From Fasciola hepatica (Eukaryota > Platyhelminthes > Trematoda > Plagiorchiida > Fasciolidae), in assembly GCA_948099385.1 (NCBI GenBank), contig CANUEZ040000199.1:692001-756000 (forward strand): 64,000 nt of DNA, given 5' to 3'. Under the pieces are notes generated by a model. The model had not been told where the DNA came from and searched no databases. It saw nothing but the letters and a program-made list of their open reading frames with translations. The translations under genes were made by a program, and so were the position numbers. Each line of letters begins with the position of its first letter. Within the stretch, counting starts at the first letter, position 1. Shown one piece after another: positions 55,021-64,000 of this stretch.

Positions 55021-55419
55021 TTATGAACGCCAGCTATGCACAATAGGATAAAATACCAGGTGTTCGCGGTATGGAATCAGTAGCCCTTTACACCGTATGT
55101 CGTTACAGTTACAGGAGCGAATTTCCTCAGATGGCTGTTCACGAAGGTATATGTTGAGATTCACAGACAAAATGGGATTAGTGAAAAAATTTCCATTCCT
55201 TCTGAAATAACGGTACTTCACAGTGTTGTCACTGATGTCAACGATTATCGCCGGTTGGTTATCAATCAGAACACAGTTGTTCGGCGGTTCCGAGGCATAA
55301 ACTGTGTTCTGCAGACGGAACGTCTTCCCATGCAGCCCACGTTTGGTGACAGAAGAAGATAGAGTGTCATTCCAAAATTGAATGTTGGCATGCATTATCG
55401 CTTCCGTAGAACGTTCCAT
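55021..55419 (-). CDS. Hypothetical ORF upstream of the spliced gene
   Basis: 132 codons on the same strand, ending 43 nt before the ATG of the spliced gene. The protein has a 'SEEIRSCNCNDIRCKGLLIP' segment with three Cys near its C-terminus and beta-rich, Asn/Tyr-rich sequence before it ('VYASEPPNNCVLIDNQPAII'). It resembles, from memory, the C-terminal part of proteins that accompany transposon-derived genes in invertebrates, but no domain can be named. The intervening sequence has GTAAGT at 55,015 and TTTTAG directly before the next ATG, so the two may share a transcript. The upstream part seems missing. Confidence 0.4.
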   Translation of the reverse strand: MERSTEAIMHANIQFWNDTLSSSVTKRGLHGKTFRLQNTVYASEPPNNCVLIDNQPAIIVDISDNTVKYRYFRRNGNFFTNPILSVNLNIYLREQPSEEIRSCNCNDIRCKGLLIPYREHLVFYPIVHSWRS

Positions 55420-55906
55420 TGTCCGTTAACGGACTGTTTCATTTACGCAATCCCCCTCCTCGAAGGACACCACAAATCCTTCGGTATTATATTTCTGCTA
55501 TTTTCCGGGTCATCTGGACTACTAATTCAAGTGCATGTCCCTCATGACCCAAAATTCTCCAATTTTTCCGCTTGTGCTTTTTCGAAAGTTTTATCCGTCA
55601 GTTTACTCACTTCTGCGACTTTATATCGACGCTATCCGAAATGTTGTGCGTTTTTACTTCATTCCTGCTTTACTTCATCACGTATCTCGACGGCGGAACC
55701 AATTTCATTCATTTCGCAAAGGTGCGTCCATCTGACCTTCAAACTCACATCTGCCGGGCAATCATTCGTGCAACCACTAAAACCTGCACAATTTTAGGCT
55801 GCATTTACCCAAATGAATATCCAAGGAACTTCTTTGTGACCTCACTTGTATCATATGATCATGCAATCGAGCATGCTTCAGGTGTCCCCGAAATAAACCA
55901 TTATTA

Positions 55907-55938
<32 letters not shown>

Positions 55939-55945
55939 GATATTA
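55420..55945 (+). repeat. Family A 3' terminus with (ATT)n tail
   Basis: It resumes the family A 3' UTR after the 2.5-kb segment and ends in 'gatcatgcaatcgagcatgc', 'ttcaggtgtccccgaaataa' and (ATT)n at 55,897-55,940. The terminus matches 46.02-46.11 kb (+) and 19.48-19.56 kb (-). ORFs at 55,378-55,940 partly translate the microsatellite and are not genes. Confidence 0.75.
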
Positions 55946-56135
55946 TTACCCTTCTTCATTTAAATTCTTATGACTTTTTTCCTCTGTTGCTATAATGTGC
56001 AACTCCCTCTTTGAAACTTCGAACTTTTTCGTCCTATTGAATGATATCCTTAACTCTGATCTTGCTTTATTGCGTGCTTCTCGACCACGGTAGAGAAATT
56101 TAACCCAATTATTATCATTATTATAAAGCGGCCAG
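55946..56135 (+). repeat. Short 3' end of a second non-LTR/SINE-like family
   Basis: About 180 bp ending 'gcgtgcttctcgaccacggt', 'agagaaatttaaccc' and 'attattatcattatt'. It is the + strand counterpart of the termini at 4,686-4,800 and 18,322-18,440. It lies directly after the family A tail. Confidence 0.55.
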
Positions 56136-56149
56136 TCTCCCCACTGGAG

Positions 56150-57000
56150 CACTTCAAGGTGCCTCAATAAGAAGCGGAAGAGGGACTTCACGAACTAAGT
56201 CCGTTCAGCTCGGTGGGACCGGACAAATTTCATCCTCGTATTATTGAGGAATCCGCTTCCATTCTCGCAGCATCAAACTCTACGCTCTTTCAACAGCGCA
56301 TCGAAAACGAAAGACCTCCAAATTCATGGAAGCATACTGTAATTGTCCCAATTCATAGGAGAGGAGATCGACACCTTCCTTGAAGTGAAAGGACAATAAA
56401 CCTTATCATTGTCCCCAGCTAAGTCATTGAGCGTATCATAAAACGCGGATTCTTGACACACTTGTGCGACAATAGTTTACTATCTCCAGCGCAACATGGC
56501 TTACTTCCTGACAGGTTATGTATTACCAACTTGCCTAAAGTTGTGGATGGCCTGGTACAGGCCCATGATGATGGCAAGATATCCCACGCCGCATTCATTG
56601 ATTTTGCCAGAGCCTCCGATAGTGTCCCGCATATTCCGCTTCCTTACAAACTCAGGATATACGGTATCTCCGGCCGCCTACTGTCCCTAATTGAGAGCTT
56701 TTTTTAAAAAACCAACCTTCTCGGTTCGTGTGTACACGTCTTAGTCGCAACACGCAACTACCAATATAGGAATTCCCCAAGGCTCTGTACTCGGTCCTCT
56801 CCCATTCCTCACTTAGATCAACTACTTTCCCCATGTGATTCCGATTATCATGGTGATGTTCGCAGGTGACGCCACAATCTAGAACACGGGCGCAAATTTT
56901 GTGCAGTCAGCCACCGGCTCGGTCAAATTTGGCTGACTGATTGGAGCCTCACAACACACAGTAAAAAACGCTCAATTGTTATCACTTAGTTTCTGCCTCT
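56150..57000 (+). pseudogene. CR1-like family B reverse transcriptase, N-terminal half
   Basis: It begins with 'SSVGPDKFHPRIIEESASIL' and 'ENERPPNSWKHTVIVPIHRR' (RT motifs 0-1). The frame 56,453-56,707 has 'LLSPAQHGLLPDRLCITNLP' (QHGF motif) and 'AAFIDFARASDSVPHIPLPY' (first catalytic Asp). The following 'YQYRNSPRLCTRSSP' is a frame-broken 'GIPQGSVLGP'. The last part near 56,850 reads 'VMFAGDATI', the FADD motif as FAGD. It could be the continuation of the endonuclease at 46.4-47.6 kb. Confidence 0.7.
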
Positions 57001-58800
57001 TTCACACAAGCCGTAATAAAGGAGGCCTATTCCTGATGTATGATTTATTCTTACCTGGCCTAGCGAAACAGTTTTTCACTTATCCGGACTTGGAGGCACT
57101 GCGGGGACACCCGAGGAAACTTTCCAAACCCCGTGCACGTACCTACATTAGACAACACTCCTTTTCTTCCCGGATAATATCCTTAGGGAATGGCCTCTCA
57201 CAGGGAGTAGTGAACACCTCCTCAAAAGAGGCATCTAAGACTAGGTTAGGCAACTGGTCAGGACCAGTGCCCATGCCAGCCAATTCTCCAGTCGCCCTGG
57301 GGTAGGTCATTCTCCGCCATATTTTCACGTCCCCTCTACAATCCCATATACTTGTACATGCACGCAGTTATAAACAGATCCATTCTCCTTTCTCTTACAA
57401 ATGTATATGCAAATCATTCTTCTGTGTAAATTTTAAAACAAAGAGTTGTAAACTGTTGCATTGAAGGGTCCATATTCATACGGTCGGGCCGGTGTAATAC
57501 TTGTACAACATTTATCATAATTTCAGTGTCGTTTCTGCGAAAACGGTGACCCCTCTGTTGTCGAGTTTTGCTCTTCAGCTAGGTGCATTGGAGAAAACAG
57601 ATGCATACAAGAACCGGGGACATTTAGGCTAAAGCCTCGCACCCGTGAACAACTTCAGGACTTCAAGACTGCGCTACACCAGGACGTATTTTATTCATGT
57701 TGTGTGCATAGTAAGTTGGTCATATCTGCATGCCTTCAGCGGATTTTTATTCAGTATAGCTCCTATAAAAGGTGCCAGAGTGAAGTGTACCAGTCCGGTT
57801 TGCTCTAAGTCCGTCCGCTGTCCTGCTTGCGCTCAAGCCTCAGAGAGGACCCGGCATTTTTTCTTGGAGTGCCACGAGAACCATCTGGTCAAGCGGAGGA
57901 GAAACCTGCAAAGGAGACTCAAGGCAGAGCTGCATTCAGGCTTGGGAAAATAAGGAATTACGGCCAACACCGTCTTCTGAATGTAGCCCTTTGAAGAGAA
58001 GATTCGACTACTGCATGACCGAGATTCTTCTGCGTGGGATGAAATGAAGATTCTCAATATTGAGTAAAAGGAATACCGTGCAAACGGTGAAGTATACTTG
58101 TACATGAAGTATTTTCGGGTTCAAAAGAGGCGACTGCAGATCAAGTGGGAGCCGCGCCCCGCAACTTGCCAAATACCCCCGCCATCGAACCCTCCAAATA
58201 GGGTGGCTTACGGCCTGCGCATAGAGGTGGAATTGCTGAGATCGTGTTGTCGACAGTCCGGGGTCTCCAGGGGAAAGGAGCCTAGTCAAAGCGCTATGTG
58301 TAAAGTCACATGCCGGGGCTGGTTGCTTCGAGGAAAAGGTGACTACGGAGGATATCTGAGATTCGGAGGTAGTTATTGGAAGCTATACGCTTCACCGTAT
58401 AGACAGAAGCCGAACAAAATTCGGTGGTGGCATCGTCTCGTCCTTCAGGTCAGGTTTGCCACTGTTGCCAATGGATCTGAATTCAGACGCAGAAGGTTGT
58501 CGCGAATGTTTATAGTGTCTTTTGAAGCCGGCTGTGGGCGGGTAGTAATCCGCCGGTGTCATTTATCTGACTCCGGCTGTGGATTCACCAAACTTTTCGG
58601 GCGTAAGCTGAGGGATGGCGGAAGGCAGTAGTCTCGTTCTTTTTGACCTTCGTTGTTCAAATGCTGACTGGGTTAATCAGCCACATCTGCTTGATGCTGA
58701 CTTACTTAGTCGAGAGCTAGCTGTAACTTGGCGAGGCCTATCTTAGTTTTGCTGAGAGACTCAACCGACGAGAAATCGGGGGGCCTATCACACTATCCTG
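57001..58800. other. No gene recognised; possible 5' leader of a CR1-like element
   Basis: 57,590-57,680 resembles - 16,640-16,550 in the left CR1-like copy, suggesting a shared 5' leader. The + ORFs at 57,645-57,953 (102 codons, with 'CSKSVRCPACAQASERTRHF') and 58,098-58,631 (177 codons, Arg/Gly/Cys-rich) have no recognised domain; the second might be ORF1-like but cannot be supported. Confidence 0.3.
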
Positions 58801-58803
58801 GAT

Positions 58804-61050
58804 TTGGTCACACGTCCCAGAAACTCAGATAATGAAGAGATTTCTCATTCGGACTCTTCCTTGAAGGCTGTGACCGGTCCGTTTTGCCTGCAAACTGACG
58901 ACGAGGAGGGCAGGCTGGGCCCACAGAGGAGAGCACAGCTTAAACCCGGCGCAAGACGTTCATTGAAACAAGCAAGGCAGCCGCATCTGCTCTCCCTGAA
59001 CCTAGTGGCCCGTATGACATTGCTCAGGCCTGAGAGTCTAGCCCACATGGGTGTCATATATCTGAACCTCTGTCCCGGCATTGTCAACAAACGAATGGGT
59101 CTCCTTGGTTTGGCCTGGAGTTTAGAAAACTACCTCGGCTCAGAGGTTGAGCCTGCGAAACCATTTTCTTGACCGAAGAAGGGCATCAGCGCTGTCGGGA
59201 CGTTCCTACTCAATGCTCTGAACTGGAACTCCTAAAGCAGCACAAATCCGAGAATAACCTCGCAGCTGACACCGCGCTTGCTTCAGAACCTTTGTTTACG
59301 TGCCTAGAACTAGGAGAACGGACCCCATTTAGCACCTCAGCATTGATGGAGGCAGAATCACCGGGCGAGGCTGATGACAGAAAAGTGGACTACGCGACGA
59401 GACTCTTTATGCTGGTGTATGCACCAGAAATCACGACACTTTCGAAAACTCAAAGCCTTGCTGCAGTCAAGCCTTTTTCAGATTCCGTCCAGAAGAGGGT
59501 AGTTAAGGCGCTGTGCTCAGTAAAACACATCGGTCACCAAGACCAGTCCGTGTTCATCCTGAGGTAGTAAAATAACTGACTGAAGTAATGGCTCAACTAA
59601 TCACGAAATTTGAACATGTTAGCTCTGGCTGGGCAGCTCCCCATAGGGTGCAAATAGGCCATTGATACCCCCTGTTTAAAGACGGTTCAAAGGCGGCTGC
59701 CATTACCCATCTTCCTGCTTGCTTGACTGCCGAGGTTGGCAAGAGGCTGGAACGTCTAGCTGCTTCCCGCCTCAGTGAACACAGTAGGAGTAGCTACCTA
59801 CCCCGCTGGCAACAGCATGGATTTGAAGGAAGCCTCCGGGCATGTCCAATCCGCTGCTTGCCAGCGAAGACCGAGCCAAAGCGGGAGCTGCAGGGCACCC
59901 CGCGCACGCTATCTCTGTCGACTTCAGCTGGGTACTCAGTGAGGTACAGCATAGAAGACTGTGGCAGCTTGTAGGGGCCCCTGGTGTCAGGGCTCCACTA
60001 GTTTACTGGATTGGAGATTCCCCGAACGGAAGAAAGTTTGCTGTTGTGGTAGCGCAGCCATTACTGCATCCTTTTATTGCCTCCAGTTCAGTAACAAAGG
60101 GTTCACCTATGGAGCCACCACCTTCTGGTTGTATTTAACCTACCTGCCATCCGCTTCAAAATCTTCGTCCTTCATTAGGGCGGATGGCCCTTATGCCTGA
60201 AGAATCATCCGGTCTGATGCTCATCGACAGGTTCTACAGGACCGCTTGGACTTCTTGAAGCACTGGTCCGAGGATTAGCAACTCCAGGTCAATGTTGCAA
60301 AGTTTGCGCATTTGAGTGTGGGGAGAGTGGAGCGTGGCATATCATACATCTCACTGGGAGCACCCGTCCGCAGGCTGAAGTTGAGAAAGATCTAAGGGCA
60401 GCCGTGGCATTAGGAATGATGGCCAAAGTCAACACGGACTAGTTACAAGCCTCCGGCTGGAGTATGTACGGAGCGATCTGTCGGTCTCCCGGACAACTGT
60501 CTGTGCCGTCCTTCAAAACGATTTATGCCTCCTACGTAGGCCTGTAACTGGGAGACGGCGAGCCTGCCATATTCCCCGTGCCACCACGGAAGACGCGAAG
60601 CTAGAGCAAAATCAGCGCGCTACCACTCGCGTTGCCTTTTCATTGGGTGGAATTGGTTTTTAAGGTCGTCTCTAAGCCACTGAACTGTTCCCAGATGCCT
60701 GTCGTAGAATTCACTGTCATCTCGTACACCAGATCCATTCATCTTGTTGGTTAAAAGCCGGGCGTGATGAGGTTCTTTCCCTTGCAGGCGCATAATCACG
60801 CTCGCAGACGCTTATGAGGCTGCATTTTTGGAGCCTCCCGCTGGTTTACCTCCTCTCAAAGAAGGATGCTTTTCTTTGGATTGGATTGCCAGTAGATGTA
60901 GTGGGAGAGCAAAATGGCCATACATATAAGCGATGCCTGAGAGTCTTTCTGAAGAGGCGGCAGTGGCGTGGACACATAAACGTTCATGCTCCAGCATTGA
61001 GGTGGCGAGGCTCATAAGAGAGACGGCCTCCAAATTTCAAGGTAGATGAT
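58804..61050 (+). pseudogene. CR1-like element remnant (ORF2 pieces)
   Basis: The frame 58,804-59,172 ends with 'GIVNKRMGLLGLAWSLENYL', like the start of an endonuclease ('NARSIVNK'). The endonuclease core is missing; the frame 59,169-59,567 is already linker ('VDYATRLFMLVYAPEITTLS'). Then 'EVVK', 'MAQLI', 'SSGWAAPHRVQIGH' at 59,560-59,660 (RT motif 0-1). The frame 59,842-60,138 gives 'AISVDFSWVLSEVQHRRLWQ', 'RAPLVYWIGDSPNGRKFAVV' and 'SSVTKGSPMEPP' (shifted 'VPQGSVLGP'). Later frames to 61,017 are C-terminal. An internal deletion and shifts make it dead. Confidence 0.65.
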
Positions 61051-61079
61051 TGAATAAAGCCCTCATGGAGTAGGTAAAG

Positions 61080-63400
61080 GAAATCTCTACGGTGCGGGGC
61101 GCGGTCAGACCCACGCTATGGCCGGCGCACACTGGGCGTGCAGGCCGCCTGCAATGATATGCGAGCGCAATGAGTCCGGTGAATTACACCTCCTGTGTTC
61201 ACTTCACGAAGTGTTTCTCAGGTTGGGTGTACAGCGCACGGTCAGCCCCACTAATTAGCACCGGTTGCGGGTTGCACGCTTCAGCTCTCCCTGCTCTACC
61301 GCTTTCATCACTGTCCGTTGCAGATTGCATGGTCCTACCATTCTCCCGCCACGATTCGCTCATCTATCGTTCTAGTCAGCTCTCTTGTCACTTCTCTTCC
61401 GTGTCTTTTTACCTCAGTATGCACAACTATCCATTCTGTATTGTTCTTATTGTTTTTCACCATGTTAACCCTCAATGCATGATGTCACTCTCGCCCCAAC
61501 CATTTTACTCCCTATAAGTCCGAAATACTACTTTTTCCATCCATTTCGAACCTGTCCTCTCCTAATCAGTAGTAACCTGGTACCTCCATATACTTATACA
61601 GCTCATTGGTCGCATACCTCACTAGCCTTTTTTTGGAGATAATTCATTTTGTCCATCTTGTCTCCCACCATTACGCACCAGACACATCCATGAACATGAA
61701 TAATCACCATTCAAGAACTAGCCGTTCCAACCTTCGCATTTTTCTCGACCAAATTTATTATCTCTTCACCAGTTCCATGTTTTCCGTGTCTGAATCCGCA
61801 TTTTCTCTGTGGATTCCCCTCTTAGGCAGTGTCCCAGCTAGCAACTTCTGGATCAATCCATTTCTGTAGTCCCCGCTAGCAAGCAGCCCCCAGTTCCACT
61901 ATCCAAACTAAGAAGCAGAACTATTTCTCGTGTATTTTTGTTCGATCACATGCCTTCTTCTCGTCGGTCTTCATCGCGTGTCATCTGCAGCAAAAAAATG
62001 ATTGATCATCTCTTGCCTGGTTTCTTTGGTTAACACCCTCGTCTGCTTCTTACATTGCTCGCCACAGGCATCTTCAATGTACCTTTCGGGCTGCGCTGCT
62101 TTCCCGCTTTCCACCTAGTGTTAAGTCATCGTAACGTCATCATTCTCACTAACAGTTAAAACCATGTAATCTGCCATTACCTGGTCTTCCTTATCCTCCA
62201 CTTGCTTATTTCTCTCTCGTTATTTGCTGTTACAACTGATGCATAGTCGTACCGCAGCTCCTCTAACGTACAAGTTACCCTTCCCCGGTGAGCTTTTACA
62301 CCTCTCCAACCATCCCGTACTTCCAGTCGCTCTGCTTTCTCCAGCCATTTCCACGGCCATCCTCTTGCGTCATAATTTACTTCCATTTATTACCGCTTCA
62401 CCCACGTTCGACCGTCACCATATGTCACATCTGCAATAATCAGACTGTTAGATTCACTCTTATCTATTTTGGTCGCTCCTTCCCTTCATATTCCCTCATT
62501 TGTCAACTTCTGCCCGCAGCCTTCCTTTCCGTGCCTCCAAAGTTGTTTCTCTTTTGCTGCTGATCCCCCAGGTTCACCTGTCACAAGCAAATTTATCAAG
62601 GTTTATCCAAGTCAGTTCCGTACCATTTGACCCAACTCTACCTATCTCTTCCGAGCACTGCTACTTCCGTTTTCCGTCTCTTTACTGCTATTTGCTGCTG
62701 CTTTGCTATGTATCATATATACATATATATTTGTGTATCCACATATTGTTTCCGCCGCCTGCAATTCTTCGCCGGCCAGCTTTCTTGCCGCCGCGCCGCC
62801 ACCCCTCACGATATGCGCCAATTTTGTCATTGTTCGTGCCTCACATCCACCGCATTTCTATCCTTTTGTGGCATTACTGCCATCCGACTCACTCTTTACG
62901 TCTTGCATTGCCAGCTTTGTTTTCAAAATGGCACCTTTCAGTTATTACAATAATCCAATAAGGCTCATGGTCACCTAGTCCCCGGCCATACAACACAACA
63001 CTATCTCCTTCCCTTCTTCTCTTCTTCCCTTTCTCTTCATCGTTTCTCGTAAAGATATTTACTCATGCCGATTTTCAGTTCTCCTCATGTAAAACCCCCA
63101 GGTTCCGTTCTCCTCCACATGGCTGAGCCAGCTGCCACATCCGACCTTGACCTTCGAGTTTTCCGGGCCCATGTTTGAATCCATCTCTGGGTTCGCTCAA
63201 ACCCCTCCATTACTCCTTGGTGGGCACACAGTTATCGTCCTCTCATCTGCCCTGTATTTCTCTCTACCCCCTCTGCCTTGCGCATTTTTAAATTTTTCAT
63301 GAATCTTGTCCTTCACTTTTTTGCTTGTGAAGATTTTTATCATGCGTAAGGCATCAATCTGGCGTCTATGAAATAAACAATTGTTGATTATATTATAAAT
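61080..63400 (+). repeat. Long 3' UTR block of family A, copy 3, with 3' terminus
   Basis: The GC-rich head 61,092-61,275 and the T/C-rich body correspond landmark for landmark to 43,830-45,950, and the end (about 63,340-63,400, 'gcgtctatgaaataaacaat') to the family A terminus. No family A reverse transcriptase precedes it, so this is a 5'-truncated copy consisting of 3' UTR only. ORFs inside are fortuitous. Confidence 0.7.
61126..61163 (+). ncRNA. Degraded hairpin, copy 3
   Basis: CGCACACTG (61,126-61,134) against TGATATGCG (61,155-61,163) keeps only part of the stem pairing (two mismatches and two G-T pairs), while the inner TGCAG/CTGCA stem is kept. The hairpin has eroded in this copy. 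Confidence 0.35.
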
Positions 63401-63636
63401 TAGGGCCCAAAACCATCTTTGTGAGCTTCTTTCACTAAGCTTTTTAAATCCTCTTTGGGAGAAACTGGGTTGGACGTTACTCCTTGGACGGCAGCTTCGG
63501 GAAATCTCTGGTTAGGCTGACAGAAGAAATCGATTATTTTGCGGTTACCTGAGCCCTCCTATCCAAACGGGTATTCCAGGAACCCAGTCGGCAGGTGGTA
63601 AGACCTGTAGGCTTCGAACAGTTGTCTCTTTTTTTA
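63401..63636. other. No gene recognised
   Basis: Short spacer between the family A terminus and the repeat at the window end. Confidence 0.3.
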
Positions 63637-64000
63637 ACTGAACTGACAGATCCGAGAAGGCTGGCTAGCTAGTGTCGAACCACTGAGTCAGTGATGCTCT
63701 ACGATCCTCGAACGAGTGGAAAGATTCTCGGCTGCTAGGCACGGCCGGAATCCCTCAGGTTCGCTTAAACAAACACCACTCAAACAGTCAGTTCCCTACT
63801 CGAGGCGAGTGCAACTAATGGTATGAATGTGTGTGAAGTAACCAATTCGCGTTATTCAATCCTTGACGTATGTAACAGCGTGGCCAACGAAAGTCACCCA
63901 TCCAAACCCGGCATTCCGTGAAGAAACTCTTTGACCTAATTTTGCTGGTGGATGATTTGCTCCTGATTCCGGGCCACTTCTGAAACCAGGTGATCTGTTG
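63637..64000 (-). repeat. Dispersed repeat, inverted copy of 29,881-30,245, cut by window end
   Basis: The sequence from about 63,637 to the last base is the reverse complement of 30,245-29,884 with a few substitutions (for example gtatgt against the complement of acacac near 63,868). Since it reaches the end of the window, the matched unit is longer than seen. Confidence 0.85.

Larger units (their letters stand above)
47672..55945 (+). mobile_element. CR1-like family A copy, longest in the window
   Basis: Endonuclease, linker, reverse transcriptase (to 50.65 kb), then a 3' UTR whose long block starts near 51.1 kb and resumes at about 55.44 kb, ending at 'catgcttcaggtgtccccga', 'aataaacca' and (ATT)n at 55,897-55,940. 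The 3' UTR is enlarged by a 2.5-kb segment (52.9-55.4 kb) holding the DUF4806-like gene. 5' ORF1 is absent, so the copy is 5'-truncated. Confidence 0.75.

Noticed and set aside
55777..55959. Asn-rich frame near 55.9 kb
   Set aside because: It translates the (ATT)n microsatellite on the opposite strand.
58655..58675. TGCTGACTGGGTTAA as the right terminal repeat partner of CCCAGTCAGCA at 52,891
   Set aside because: Only about 11 bases match, the adjacent sequence differs, and several unrelated elements lie between the two sites.
1..64000. CRISPR arrays, rRNA genes, bacterial operons or a prophage
   Set aside because: No regularly spaced repeats, rRNA-like sequence or compact gene runs were seen; all supported coding signals are eukaryotic retroelements or spliced exons.

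Overview
This window looks like repeat-rich, gene-poor DNA of an invertebrate, most likely a parasitic flatworm (tapeworm or fluke). The reasons are an intact CsRn1-type Ty3/gypsy element (a clade first described from Clonorchis), a decayed BEL/Pao element, many degenerate CR1-like non-LTR retrotransposons ending in ATT microsatellites, and a spliced gene whose introns are mostly 34-46 nt. Nothing looks bacterial: there are no operons, ribosome binding sites, rRNA or CRISPR. The species is an inference. Almost every base that can be assigned is transposon-derived.

Layout. 0.84-4.8 kb: dead BEL/Pao pol on +. 4.8-10.5 kb: largely unassigned, with a 0.57-kb near-identical direct duplication (6.0 and 8.1 kb). 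10.5-17.4 kb (-) and 22.0-25.7 kb (+): two copies of one CR1-like element forming a 3.2-kb, nearly identical inverted repeat around a 6-kb spacer; the left arm alone carries a 1.58-kb insertion of another CR1-like element. 25.7-29.45 kb: decayed gypsy copy on +. 30.4-33 kb: CR1-like on -. 33.1-41.15 kb: CR1-like on +, split by the key element, a complete young gypsy retrotransposon (34,342-39,511, - strand) with LTRs differing at 1 of about 308 positions, a CTATT target duplication, intact gag and pol, and a gag-pol -1 frameshift site. 42.2-46.1 and 47.7-55.95 kb: two more CR1-like 'family A' copies on + with very long 3' UTRs. Inside the second 3' UTR (52.9-55.4 kb) sits the only intron-bearing gene seen, a - strand gene with a DUF4806-like C-terminal region. 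46.4-47.6 and 56.2-57.0 kb: two parts of another CR1-like element. 58.8-61.05 kb: a further CR1-like remnant. 61.1-63.4 kb: a third copy of the family A long 3' UTR. 63.64-64 kb: an inverted copy of 29.88-30.24 kb running off the window end.

How the parts relate. The autonomous machinery is Gag plus the protease, reverse transcriptase, RNase H and integrase of the young gypsy element. Its expression ratio is probably set by a GGGAAAC slippery heptamer followed 5 nt later by a potential pseudoknot; the same heptamer survives in the decayed copy at 26.18 kb. The CR1-like copies here are all broken by stops, frameshifts or truncations. 'Family A' and 'family B' are labels used here only to group related CR1-like copies; they are not published names.
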